From Bacteroidales bacterium (lineage in GTDB: Bacteria; Bacteroidota; Bacteroidia; Bacteroidales; Bacteroidaceae): 28,617 nucleotides of DNA. Each line of letters starts with the position of its first letter. Position 1 is the stretch's first letter. Under the pieces are notes generated by a model. That model was given only the letters and a program-made list of their open reading frames with translations, was not told where the DNA came from and did no database searches. The position numbers were made by a program, and so were the translations under genes. Shown piece after piece: positions 9,491-17,945 of the stretch. The stretch spans positions 1-28,617 of the forward strand of contig SFPF01000053.1 of assembly GCA_004552155.1 (NCBI GenBank), in the 5' to 3' direction.

Positions 9491-11369
9491 TTATTTGATT
9501 TTCAAAGAAGCCTTATATAAATATATAATGAGTGCGGCATACATGGCCAGCGAGAGCCATTCGGCCCATGCCGTCTGCGTCCATTCGGTGAGCGCGAGTT
9601 GCACGCCGCCAAACTGCAACGCCGTGCTGACAACGCCCATCAGTGCGCCGCCGGCTATGAAGCCCGAGGCGAGGAGCGTACCTTTTTCGCCGCGCTTGCG
9701 GTTCACTTCTGCGTCCTTAGAGCGCGTGGTGACGATATAGTTCACCGCGCCGCCCACGATGAGGGGCAGATTGAGTTGCAAGGGGATGAACATGCCGAGG
9801 GCGAATGCGAGGGCGGAGATGCCGCAGGCATTGAGCACGAGGGCGATGACTGCACCGATGCCGTAGAGCAACCACGGTGCGCCTTGCCCGGACATGAGCG
9901 GCTCAATCACGGCTGCCATGGCGCGGGCCTGGGGAGCGGCCATCACGTCGGCATTGTCGGGTGTAAAGCCGTAAATCTTATTCAAAAGCATTATCACACC
10001 GCCCACGGTGGCTGCCGAAACGAGGATGCCGAGGAACTTGTAAGTTTCCTGATACTTTGGTGTGCTGCCGAGCCAATACCCGATTTTGAGGTCGGTGATG
10101 AATGCGCCCGCACTGGCCAAGGCGGTGCAAACCACGCCGCCCATAATCAGGGCTGCCACCATGCCGCCCGTGCCTTTCAGGCCTACGAGCACCATGATGA
10201 TGGAGGAGAGAATGAGCGTCATCAGCGTCATGCCGCTCACGGGGTTGGAGCCGACGATGGCGATGGCATTGGCCGCCACGGTGGTGAAGAGGAAAGCGAT
10301 GACGGCCACGATGACGATGCCCACGATCGTGAAGAGCAGGTTGCCGCTCATCACGTCGAAGTAGAAGAACAGGGCGGTGGCAATGATGGTGAGCAGCGAG
10401 CCGATGCCGATGATTTTCATAGAGAGGTCTTTCTGCGTGCGCTGCGTTTCTTCTTCCTGCCCGCCTTTTTGGAACACCTTGCCCATCAATCCGAACGCGC
10501 TCTTAATCACGCCACGGCTCTTCACCACACCGATGATGCCCGCCATGGCGATGCCGCCGATGCCGATGCTCTTGGCGTAAGAGAAGAGTTGCTCGGCCGA
10601 GGCGCTTGCCGCCGTTACGCCGGCGGCGACTTCGAGGTCGGGGAAGATGAAGGCGATGCCGGGAACGATAAGCCACCACACGAGCACCGAACCAGCGCAG
10701 ATGATCGCGGCGTATTTTAGGCCGACGATGTAGCCCATGCCGAGGAGTGCCGCGCTCGTGTTGATGCTAAACAGCACTTTGGTCTTTTCCGTGAGCATGG
10801 CACTGAATTCCGTGACGTGGCTCGTGAAGTTCTCCGTCCACGCGCCGAAAGAAGCCACGGCAAAGTCGTACAGTCCGCCGATCAGACCTGCCACGAGCGT
10901 GCATATCTTTCACGAAATACTTGCGGAAAGGTATGAGGAACAGGATACCGAGCACGCCGCCCAAGAGCGAGGCGAGGAACACCTGCATGAAGTTCACGGT
11001 CAGGTCGGGATATTTGTTTTGGAGTATGTAGAGCGCGGGCAGGGTGAAGATTGCGCCGGCTACAATCATGCCCGAGCAGGCACCGATGCTTTGGATGATG
11101 ACGTTTTCGCCGAGCGGGTCTTTGCGGTGCGTTGCACCGGAGAGGCCCACGGCGATAATCGTGATGGGAATGGCGGCTTCAAACACTTGCCCCACTTTAA
11201 GGCCGAGATAGGCCGTTGCGGCCGAGAAGACGACGGCCATGAGCAAGCCCCAGAATATGGACCACGGCGTTACCTCGCGGTAAGTGCGTCCGGGCTTCAT
11301 AAGCGGTTCGTACTGTTCGCCTTCTTTCAGTTCGCGGAAGGCATTTTCAGGGAGGTTGGTCTCTTTCAT
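9491..11369 (-). CDS. OPT-family oligopeptide transporter, frameshifted
   Basis: Polytopic inner-membrane transporter of the OPT family (peptides or metal-chelate complexes; the substrate cannot be read from sequence). It begins MKETNLPENAFRELKEGEQY, then PGRTYREVTPWSIFWGLLMA and a first helix with AATAYLGLKVG, typical of the family N-terminus. Many helices follow (FMQVFLASLLGGVLGILFLI, GYWLGSTPKYQE, MLIPLQ-type loops). The frame breaks at about 10893-10901: VKDMH is followed out of frame by LVAGLIGGLYDF. The conserved GKYPFPEAT-type segment expected there, roughly 30 residues, is absent. The start at 11369 is preferred over an upstream in-frame codon because it matches the family N-terminus and follows the AT-rich box at 11380-11397. 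Confidence 0.87.
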
Positions 11370-11379
11370 TTTTCTGTGT

Positions 11380-11397
11380 CTATATATATAATATTGT
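11380..11397 (-). promoter_or_regulatory. AT-rich box upstream of the OPT transporter
   Basis: On the minus strand this reads ACAATATTATATATATAG and ends 10 bases before the ATG at 11369. The identical 18-mer occurs just before folD (24374-24391). It may be part of a promoter or a translation-initiation region; only its recurrence and position are certain. Confidence 0.45.
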
Positions 11398-11409
11398 GTG
11401 TCGCGTTGC

Positions 11410-12546
11410 TTAGTCCATTCTGTCACGGTAATCTTCGTAACGGAAAGTGCGGAGCGTCTCTATCTGGCCGTTGCTGCGTTTTATAGCAAGGGCAGGGTGG
11501 GGTATGCCGTTGAACATGTTTGTCTTGACGGTCGTGTAGTGTATCATGTCCTCAAAGATAACAGCGTCGCCCACGCGCAGCGGTTTTTCAAACCGCCAGT
11601 ACCCCATGAAGTCGCCCGAGAGGCAGGAGTTGCCGCCGAGGCGGTACACGTTCTCCGCCGTTTCCAATCCTTCCGCCGCTTCATCTGCGAGCGTTTCCGC
11701 GCCGCGCACGGCGGGGTGGTAGGGCATTTCGAGGCAGTCGGGCATGTGGCAGGTGAAACTGACGTTGAGAATGGCGGTTTTTATGCCGCTGTTTTCTACG
11801 ATGTCCACCACTTCGCTCACGAGCGGCCCTGTTTGCCAGGCAAAAGCCGAGCCCGGTTCGAGAATGATGCTAAGGTTGGGATGCCTTTGCCGCAGGGCTT
11901 TGAGCAGGCCGATGAGGTGCTCCGTGTCGTAGTCCTTGCGTGTCACGAGGTGTCCGCCGCCGAGGTTGAGCCATTTTATTTTGTCGAGCCACTTGCCGAA
12001 CTTTCTTTCTATGTGCTCTAAGGTATGCTCCAAGGCGTACGATGTGCTTTCGCAATGGCAGTGGCAATGGAAGCCTTCAACGCCTTCGGGCAGGACTTCC
12101 GGCATTTTGTCGGCGGTGATGCCGAAGCGCGAGCCGGGGGCGCAGGGGTTGTAGAGTTCAGTCTCTATCTCGCTGTATTCGGGATTGATGCGCAGGCCGC
12201 ACGACACGCCGGCCGCCGAGGCGCGCGGCGCAAAACGGGCAAATTGCGTGAGCGAGTTGAACGAGATATGACTGCTATACTTCACGATGTCTCCGAAAGT
12301 GTCCTCCTCGTATGCCGGGGAATAAGTGTGTGCCTTTGAACCGAATTCCTCGAAGGCAAGCCGCGCCTCATAGGGCGACGAAGCAGTGGTGTGAGAGATG
12401 TATTCGCGGAATATGGGAAAGGTTTTCCAGAGGGCAAAGGCCTTGAAGGCGAGGATAAACTCCACGCCGGCGCGGTCGGCAATGCTTTTGATGAGTGCGA
12501 GGTTGCGCCGCAGCAGGTCTTCTTCGATGAGGTAATAGGGAGGCAT
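11410..12546 (-). CDS. nspC: Carboxynorspermidine/carboxyspermidine decarboxylase
   Basis: PLP-dependent alanine-racemase-fold decarboxylase that performs the last step of the alternative spermidine pathway, in which carboxyspermidine loses CO2. Its 378 residues match the family length. The PLP lysine is in ILAFKAFALWK (Lys35). Other signatures are GFHCHCHCES, the glycine-rich phosphate loop WLNLGGGHL, EPGSAF, SFTCHMPDCLEMPYHPAVRG and GGNSCLSGDFMG with the catalytic cysteine. The C-terminal barrel contains MIHYTTVKTNMFNGI. No frame problems are seen. It is followed after 40 bases by the OPT transporter gene and preceded by a terminator behind galE, so it is probably the first gene of its unit. 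The partner carboxyspermidine dehydrogenase is not in this window. Confidence 0.95.
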   Translation of the reverse strand: MPPYYLIEEDLLRRNLALIKSIADRAGVEFILAFKAFALWKTFPIFREYISHTTASSPYEARLAFEEFGSKAHTYSPAYEEDTFGDIVKYSSHISFNSLTQFARFAPRASAAGVSCGLRINPEYSEIETELYNPCAPGSRFGITADKMPEVLPEGVEGFHCHCHCESTSYALEHTLEHIERKFGKWLDKIKWLNLGGGHLVTRKDYDTEHLIGLLKALRQRHPNLSIILEPGSAFAWQTGPLVSEVVDIVENSGIKTAILNVSFTCHMPDCLEMPYHPAVRGAETLADEAAEGLETAENVYRLGGNSCLSGDFMGYWRFEKPLRVGDAVIFEDMIHYTTVKTNMFNGIPHPALAIKRSNGQIETLRTFRYEDYRDRMD

Positions 12547-12593
12547 TTCTTTTTAGGGGAGTTTTATTCTATATAGAGTTCTCCAATATCTAT

Positions 12594-12656
12594 AAAAACG
12601 GATACCATTGGCTTGGAATGTCCTTTCCCAAGGATATGCCTGCCGATGGTATCCGT
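12594..12656 (-). terminator. Rho-independent terminator after galE
   Basis: Perfect 11-bp stem ACGGATACCAT (12646-12656 on the minus strand) pairing with ATGGTATCCGT (12598-12608), followed on the minus strand by a T-run. The 37-base loop holds a second small hairpin (TCCTT...AAGGA). It sits 15 bases after the galE stop. Confidence 0.85.
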
Positions 12657-12670
12657 ATGTCGTTTATGGC

Positions 12671-13653
12671 TTACATGATGCCGCGCTCACGCAGCACTTT
12701 CTGCCAGTTCCATGCAGAAGAGAGGGCTTCTTCGAGCGTGTGAACGGCCTTCCAGCCGAGCACCTTGTTGGCCTTGTCCACGTTGCCCCACACCTTTTCG
12801 ATGTCGCCCGGGCGACGGGGAGCAACCTTGTAGTTGAGTTTCACGCCGGTGCATTTCTCGAACGTGTTGATCAGTTCGAACACGCTCACGCCTTTGCCCG
12901 TGCCCACGTTGTAGATTTCCACGGGCTCGGTGTTCTTGCCTTCGAGCGGATGCAGGAGCCGTCGGGCGTGTCGTAGTCATCGCCGAACACGGAGAGGCAA
13001 GGACGGATGCCGATAGCCGTTTGCGTGAGGTAGGGAATAAGGTTGGCGGGAACGCCATTAGGCATTTCGCCGATGATGCCAGAGGGGTGCGAGCCGATGG
13101 GGTTGAAGTAGCGCAGCAGGATAGCGGAGATAGGTGCGCCGCTCTTCACGTAGTCTTGCACGATTTCCTCGTTGATTTGCTTTGTGTTGCCGTAGGGGCT
13201 TTCAGCCTTCTTGATCGGGGCTTCTTCCGTAACGGGCAGGTTTTCGGGATCGGGCTGACCGTATACGGTGCAGGAAGAAGAGAAGATGATGCCTTTAACG
13301 TCGTACTTGGGCATCAGTTTCAAGAGGTTGATAAGGCTGAGAAGGTTGTTTTCGTAGTACATCAGGGGTTTCTCCACGCTTTCGCCTACGGCCTTGGAGG
13401 CGGCGAAGTGGATAATGCCCTGAATGCCGGGATATTTTTGGAAAACGGCTTCGAGGCCGGCGAGGTCGCAGCAGTCTACTTCCTCGAAGGCGGGGCGAAT
13501 GCCCGTGATTTTCTCGATGCCATCCACGACATCTGCCTGAGAGTTACTCAGATTGTCCACAATTACAACGTCGTAACCGGCGTTTTGCAGTTCTACGGTG
13601 GTGTGCGAACCGATGAAACCGGTACCGCCAGTCACCAAAATTGTCTTTTTCAT
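12671..13653 (-). CDS. galE: UDP-glucose 4-epimerase GalE, frameshifted
   Basis: Extended short-chain dehydrogenase that interconverts UDP-glucose and UDP-galactose, supplying sugar for surface polysaccharide and galactose use. The NAD-binding loop is VTGGTGFIGSHT (residues 7-18). The catalytic Ser is in FSSSCTVYG, and the Tyr/Lys pair is in SPYGNTKQINEE. LRYFNPIGSHPSG and GDDYDTPDGSCIR follow. The frame then breaks at about 12945-12952, resuming as LEGKNTEPVEIYNVGTGKG to the stop. The segment expected between them, equivalent to the conserved DYINVVDLAKAH region (about 20 residues), is missing. Outside this gap the protein is normal to its end. It has its own Bacteroidota-type promoter upstream and a strong terminator downstream. 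Confidence 0.93.
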
Positions 13654-13707
13654 GGTGGTTTGATATTTTGAAAAGAGTTGTTGTTTGGTTTGGGTGCTTT
13701 ATTACGG

Positions 13708-13715
13708 CAAATTTA
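13708..13715 (-). promoter_or_regulatory. Bacteroidota -7 box for galE
   Basis: On the minus strand this is TAAATTTG, a match to TAnnTTTG, 55 bases before the galE ATG. The region where the -33 TTTG should lie is T-rich but not a clean match, so this is a moderate call. Confidence 0.6.
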
Positions 13716-13810
13716 TGTTTTTCCCATAAAAGAAAGCCTGTTTTCTGCGCATAAAATGCCGTTTCCTCCCGTATTTTTCGAGATTTAGCATTTTTGTAAC
13801 GGTTTTGGCA

Positions 13811-13843
13811 AACAAGAAACGGGTTTACGAGTAAACAAGACAG
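13811..13843 (+). repeat. Octamer-repeat element, copy C (single arm)
   Basis: Contains GTTTACGAGTAAACAAGACAG (from 13823, last base omitted from the family core), the same 8-bp units as the left arms of copies A and B. No right arm follows; instead there is a small inverted repeat, ACAGG...CCTGT (13840-13853), and then the end of the HisC-like gene at 13870. It looks like a decayed or partial element. Confidence 0.6.
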
Positions 13844-13869
13844 GTATGCCTGTTGCTTTCTATGGCCTT

Positions 13870-14794
13870 TCAGTGCAGGTTGTGTGTGCGCAGCACGCGC
13901 AGCAACTCGGAGTTTTGGTGTGGCAGGCGTATGGGCAGGCGCAGACAGTCGCCGTAGCCTTCCAGTTCCGTGAGCCTCTTGAAAGGTATGCCTTCCTCGG
14001 CGAGCCTTTGCGCCACGCGCTCCGCGTTCTTGAAGCGGGCCACCACGAAGTCGCCGAAACCGGGCAGCACTCCGGTGCAGACGGGCAGTTGGGCAATGGC
14101 GGGGGCTACTTTGCGCCGTTCGTCGATGAGGGTGCAGCGCCAGGTGTGGGTCGTAAGTGCCGAGGAGTGTGCCTGCCTTTTGCAACACCCGCACCGTCTC
14201 GGGCGCGGCTATGGCAAAGCCGAGCGGCTGCTCATCGGTGCTTTGGCGGTAGACGCTGCGCAGGATAACAATGCGCCTGTTCTCGCTCAGCAGCGGTAGC
14301 AGGGAGGGCTTGCCGGAGAAGTCGAGCAGACTTTCGTCTACAATGGTAAGGCCTTCGAAGCCCTCCGCAATTTCTCTTGCCCGCTCTGCACTTATGATGC
14401 TGCCCAGCACACTGTTCGGGTGACTAAGCAGCAGGAGTTTGCTGCGGTTGTTCTTTGTGGTTTTAATGGCGTTGGCATCGGGCGCGAGGTCAGAGGCGAT
14501 GTCCGTGCAGCGATATTCCACGTCGTTGAACCTTGCCAACCGCAACCACGCCTCGTCGCAGGGGCGGGCAATCAGGATATTGTCGTATTGCGGTGTGCAA
14601 AAGACGCGCACCATCAGGTCAATCAGTCCTGCTACGCCCGTGGCATAAGGCCCGAAGATGCACGCGGGATTGATGCCACGCAGTCCCTCGAAACGGTCGA
14701 AGGGCGACGGCGCGGCTTTTCCCTCTGCCGGCTTGTTGTTATCGGCAGGGTTGTCGAGCAACTTATATATGTTGGGGCGTATGAGGTGGTGCAT
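13870..14794 (-). CDS. HisC-like aminotransferase-fold protein, frameshifted, PLP lysine apparently replaced
   Basis: Resembles histidinol-phosphate aminotransferase (fold-type I, PLP) from MHHLIRPNIYKLL through RGINPACIFGPYATGVAGLI, LLLLSHPNSVLGS and TIVDESLLDFSG. Several catalytic positions look altered. The S-P-N-N-P-T-G motif of HisC is SHPNSVLG, and where the family has L-S-K-A-W-G with the PLP lysine this protein reads RSVYRQSTDE with no lysine. It may therefore be a divergent paralogue and not the histidine-pathway enzyme. The frame breaks at about 14135-14165 (after AGTLLGTYD) and resumes with WRCTLIDERRKVAPAIAQLP, ending at 13870. The start at 14794 is chosen because it begins the HisC-like N-terminus; an ATG at 14845 is also possible. 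Confidence 0.68.
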
Positions 14795-14901
14795 AGTTAT
14801 AAAATGCTCATTCAGTGTGTTGGGGTTTTTGACAAAAACATTCAAAACCGCTTGCTTCGTTTGAAGCCCAAGGGCCTGCCGCCGGTCTTAACGCCAAGAC
14901 T

Positions 14902-14920
14902 GTGAGCCTAATCGGCTCAC
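14902..14920. repeat. Short perfect hairpin
   Basis: GTGAGCC (14902-14908) and GGCTCAC (14914-14920) form a 7-bp stem with a 5-base loop. It lies inside the 370-bp element and has no T-run, so it is not called a terminator. Confidence 0.6.
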
Positions 14921-14943
14921 GCTTGTCCTTAATTCCTGCGTCT

Positions 14944-15088
14944 GCGGTCGGTTCCCGCCCGCTTCAAACTTGGCAAGCAAAAAACAGAAAAAAGTTGACA
15001 ATTTCTTTTTATTGTAAAAGCAAAGAAGGAGTGCTTTACTTTTTTCTGTTTTTTGCTTGTCCTGTGTGGGCGGGCGGGAACCGACCGC
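14944..15088. repeat. Long inverted repeat inside the 370-bp element
   Basis: Arms of 19 bp (14944-14962 and 15070-15088, GCGGTCGGTTCCCGCCCGC) and 22 bp (14974-14995 and 15038-15059, containing CAAGCAAAAAACAG) are perfect inverted copies, separated within each arm by about 11 unmatched bases. The loop is about 42 bases. Confidence 0.85.
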
Positions 15089-15213
15089 CGCCTTAGCAGA
15101 TAAATCACGAGACGAAAGCACTGTTTCCAGGCTCGGGGTTTATCGGATAAGGCAAGCGATAGCCACACAGGGCAAGCGGTTTTTACTGTTTTTGTCAAGA
15201 AAAACAGCCAAGT

Positions 15214-17344
15214 TTACGACACCTGGAACCTCTTGCTGGCGCGGAGCAAGTGGCGGGCCATGCTTACCAACTCTTGCGTTTCTTGCAGCGTGCTCAGATA
15301 GAGCAGGGTGGTGCGTATGTTGCTGTCGAGTTTCTGGATTTGATCCTGCTGCTTGTGGCGGATTTGCGAGATGCGGCTCTTGATGGCGTTGCCTTCAACG
15401 AGATATTCGTCGGCGTTGGAGAAATTGCCGGAGCGAATCATGCGCGACACGTTTTCGAGCAGTTGCTCCACGTCGTTGCATATCGGGATAAATTCTTCCA
15501 CGTATTCCTGCGGCATCGGATTAAAGTTATTGTCCACATGCTCATTAATAGGCTCGAGCATACGCTTGAGGCAATAAATAATCTGTGTGGCGTTGTTGCA
15601 GCCGAGGTGGAACCACGTGTTTTTCTCCACGGCAAGCAGGTAGTCGATTTTGCGCATGCCCAATATCTCCTTGCGGCGATAGCGTTTCCACACGCTTTTT
15701 TCCTCTTCGATAGCAGCGGCAGCGGTGCGCAGCGACTTGATGTTCTCGTGCATCAGGCCGTAGGTGATGTCGCGGAAAGCCTGGCGCGTGAAGTCGATGA
15801 GCGTGCCCTGCGTCTCGCGCACGTGTTGCAGCAGCAACTGCCATATTTCTTCCTTGTCGTGGCTGCGCACCAACTGGCGGAACACGAGGTCGACGTTCTC
15901 GCTGTCTTGCTTCTTCTTAAACTTGCGGTTGTTGTTGATGATGACAAATGCCACTGTGGCAATCACCACCAGCATGGCAATGAAGCCGCCCAGGTGGTTG
16001 ATGGTGGCGATGAAGAAACTGAGCAGCATGGCCGCGCCGGCGGTGATGAACCAGCCGCCGATCACGGTTATCACACCCGTAATGCGGTAAACGGCAGTTT
16101 CGCGACCCCAAGCGCGGTCGGCGAGCGACGAACCCATTGCTACCATAAACGCCACGTAGGTTGTGGAGAGCGGCAGTTGGAACGTGGTGCCGATCACGAT
16201 GAGCAAGCCTGCAAGCACGAGGTTCACCGAGGCACGCACGAGGTCGAACGCGGCGCCTTCGTTGAGTTGCACTTCCTCTGTGTCGAAACGCGAATCAATC
16301 CATTTCTTCTGAACACTTCCTCGCCGTCGTCCTGACGCGACAGGCTCACGGAGGTCTCTATCACCTTGTGCGCCTTCTTGGAGGTGCAGATGGCCACGGT
16401 CATGATAATGCCCGCGCCGATGAGGAACCATTGCTTGCCCGGCAGGGTTGATTCGCCCGCCAGCACGTGCACTACGTATTGCTCGCCATTCTGTCCCGCG
16501 CCGTTATTGCTAAAGTCGAGGAACGCCTCCAAACCGGCCAGCGGCGTACCGATGAAGTTCACGAGGTCGTTGCCCGCAAAGGCCATGGCGAGAGAGAACG
16601 TGCCGAAGAGCACGATGATTTTGAAGATGTTCACTTTGAGCAGATGCAGCACCTCCATCAGTACGGTAAACGCCGCGAAACTCACGAGCAGGATAGTGCC
16701 CTTGTGCGCGTCAATCCAATCCGGCGTCCAGCCGATGCTGCTCAGGATTTGGCTGTTGCGCAGGCCACTCACGAGCAGGAAGTAAAATATAGAAGTAACG
16801 CCCACGCCGCCAAATATAGCGATGCTCCAGCGAAGATGCTTCTTATAGTTGAATGTGAACACGATACGCGCAATCCACATCACGATTAAACCGAACACGA
16901 AGGCTATGGCAACGCTCAGGAAAATGCCGATAATTACGCTCAGCGCCTTGTCCGTGTTGATGAGTTCGGCATACGTGTGGCCCGCCTCCGTCATCTTGCT
17001 CATGGCAAGTGCGGTGCTGCCGCCCAAAAGCCCGAATACCATCGAGACTGTAGGAGAATAACGTCCGTCGCCGCCACGGCGAGGAAGATGCACATCACGT
17101 CGTCCAAAGTGTAATAATGCGGGTTGAGGATACCATGGCGTGCGATGTCCATCATGCCGCTCGACGTGGAGGCGCCTACAAAAATGCCAAGTGCGGCAAC
17201 AGTGAGAATGGTGCGGAACTTGGCGGCTTTCGTGCCCACCGCCGGACTAAGGAAGTTTACAGCGTCGTTGGCAACGCCGACCGAGAGGTCGAAGGTCGCA
17301 AGCAGGCACAGGAATATGAGAATCCCTAAATACATTAAATCCAT
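15214..17344 (-). CDS. Inorganic phosphate transporter (PiT family) with C-terminal PhoU-like domain, frameshifted
   Basis: Low-affinity phosphate permease of the PiT/PHO4 type fused to a cytoplasmic PhoU/DUF47-like helical domain, a form I associate with Bacteroidota. The N-terminal repeat has VGVANDAVNFLSPAVGTKAA. The second repeat has VRASVNLVLAGLLIVIGTTF and QLPLSTTYVAFMVAMGSSLADRAW. The PhoU-like tail runs from about FKKKQDSENVDL to the end, all helical, with ITYGLMHENIKSLR. The frame breaks twice: at about 17048-17056, after ATDVILL, where the conserved FGMPTST-type segment is missing; and at about 16306-16316, after DDGEEVF, where roughly 30 residues appear lost. A near-perfect Bacteroidota promoter lies 35 bases upstream. 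Confidence 0.9.
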
Positions 17345-17378
17345 AAGAGAAAATAGAGGAAAAACAATTTTTCAGGTA

Positions 17379-17409
17379 CAAAGTTAAGCGATGTTTACGA
17401 AAGTGCAAA
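17379..17409 (-). promoter_or_regulatory. Bacteroidota promoter for the phosphate transporter
   Basis: On the minus strand TTTG (17406-17409), a 19-base spacer, then TAACTTTG (17379-17386). This fits the Bacteroidota sigma consensus TTTG/TAnnTTTG exactly and lies 35 bases before the ATG at 17344. Confidence 0.85.
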
Positions 17410-17450
17410 AAAATTATTACGTATTTTCTGCGCAGAAAGGGCATACATAT

Positions 17451-17771
17451 TTATATATGGGCGATGAGTTGGATGACCTTGCTTAAAATCAATCGCGCTT
17501 GGGATATCTCTTTCGCATCGCCGAGCAATTTCTTCCTTTCTCCTTGAAATTTTTCCCTATCATCAAGCAATTTTTTACTATCTGCTAAGATATTTTTTGT
17601 TACAAACTTTGTAACGCTTGTTACAAAGTTTGTAATACATGTTACAAACTTTGTAACAAACTTTTTCTTATAGGATAGTAAAAAATCTCTTGCTGACAGC
17701 AAAAAAGATCTCCGAGAAAGCAAAAAATTTCATGCTGAAAGCGAGAGCCGCCTTTTACGACAGTCAACCAT
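17451..17771 (-). pseudogene. Heptad-repeat small protein ORF with in-frame stop
   Basis: Reading from ATG 17771 gives MVDCRKRRLSLSA, a TGA stop at 17730-17732, and then about 92 residues built of seven-residue units. Examples are RSFLLSA, RDFLLSY, FVTCITN, FVTSVTK, SKKLLDD and GERKKLL. Downstream of the TGA there is no ATG; the only start would be TTG at 17723. The seven-residue period with Leu/Phe/Val at regular positions and charged residues between suggests a coiled coil or amphipathic helix. I do not recognise a named family. It may be a nonsense-interrupted gene, a read-through, or a repeat that only looks coding. A divergent neighbour starts at 17946. Confidence 0.45.
17598..17660. repeat. 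Three 21-bp tandem repeats, each palindromic
   Basis: Units 17598-17618, 17619-17639 and 17640-17660 each begin TGTTACAAA and contain the near-palindrome GTTACAAACTTTGTAAC. The 21-bp period equals seven codons of the overlapping minus-strand ORF (FVTKFVT, CITNFVT, SVTKFVT), so the periodicity may be a protein repeat, a DNA repeat, or both. Confidence 0.85.
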
Positions 17772-17820
17772 TTCAGGCAAAGGGATGTGGCAAACGGCTA
17801 TATCCAAAACATTGGTAATA

Positions 17821-17839
17821 CTACCCGAAATTCGGGTAG
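17821..17839. promoter_or_regulatory. 19-bp palindrome between divergent ORFs (possible operator)
   Basis: CTACCCGAAATTCGGGTAG is a 9-bp inverted repeat around one central base. It lies 106 bases before the CMD-cupin gene and 49 bases before the divergent heptad-repeat ORF. It could be an operator for a dimeric regulator. It is followed by C/T-rich sequence, so a terminator role is less likely but not excluded. Confidence 0.5.
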
Positions 17840-17945
17840 CGCGCCTTTTGCCTTTTCTTCCTTATTTTGCAACAGAAAGCAGTAAGCACTTCATTCGCAA
17901 ACAATCTGCTCCAACCAATTTAAGAACCTCCAAAAACGCATACTT

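Larger units (their letters stand above)
14829..15198. mobile_element. 370-bp element with 27-bp terminal inverted repeats (MITE-like)
   Basis: The ends 14829-14855 and 15172-15198 are inverted copies matching at 25 of 27 positions; both start TTGACAAAAACA and end AAAACCGCTTGC read inward. Inside lies a second, larger inverted repeat (14944-15088). No transposase or other convincing gene is present. The element fills the space between the HisC-like gene and the phosphate transporter. The right end overlaps a small hairpin (15186-15207, CTGTTTTT...AAAAACAG) that could serve as the transporter's terminator. It could be a non-autonomous transposon or a large structured intergenic repeat. Confidence 0.65.

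Noticed and set aside
9599..10720. Plus-strand open frame of 373 codons opposite the OPT gene
   Set aside because: Extremely His/Asp/Glu-rich composition typical of an antisense frame; no recognisable protein feature.
14888..15121. Small ORFs on both strands in 14.89-15.12 kb
   Set aside because: They are translations of the arms of the inverted repeat and mirror each other; no start context or domain.
17598..17660. CRISPR or iteron origin
   Set aside because: Three contiguous 21-bp units without spacers and no replication initiator gene nearby; the period also fits seven codons.
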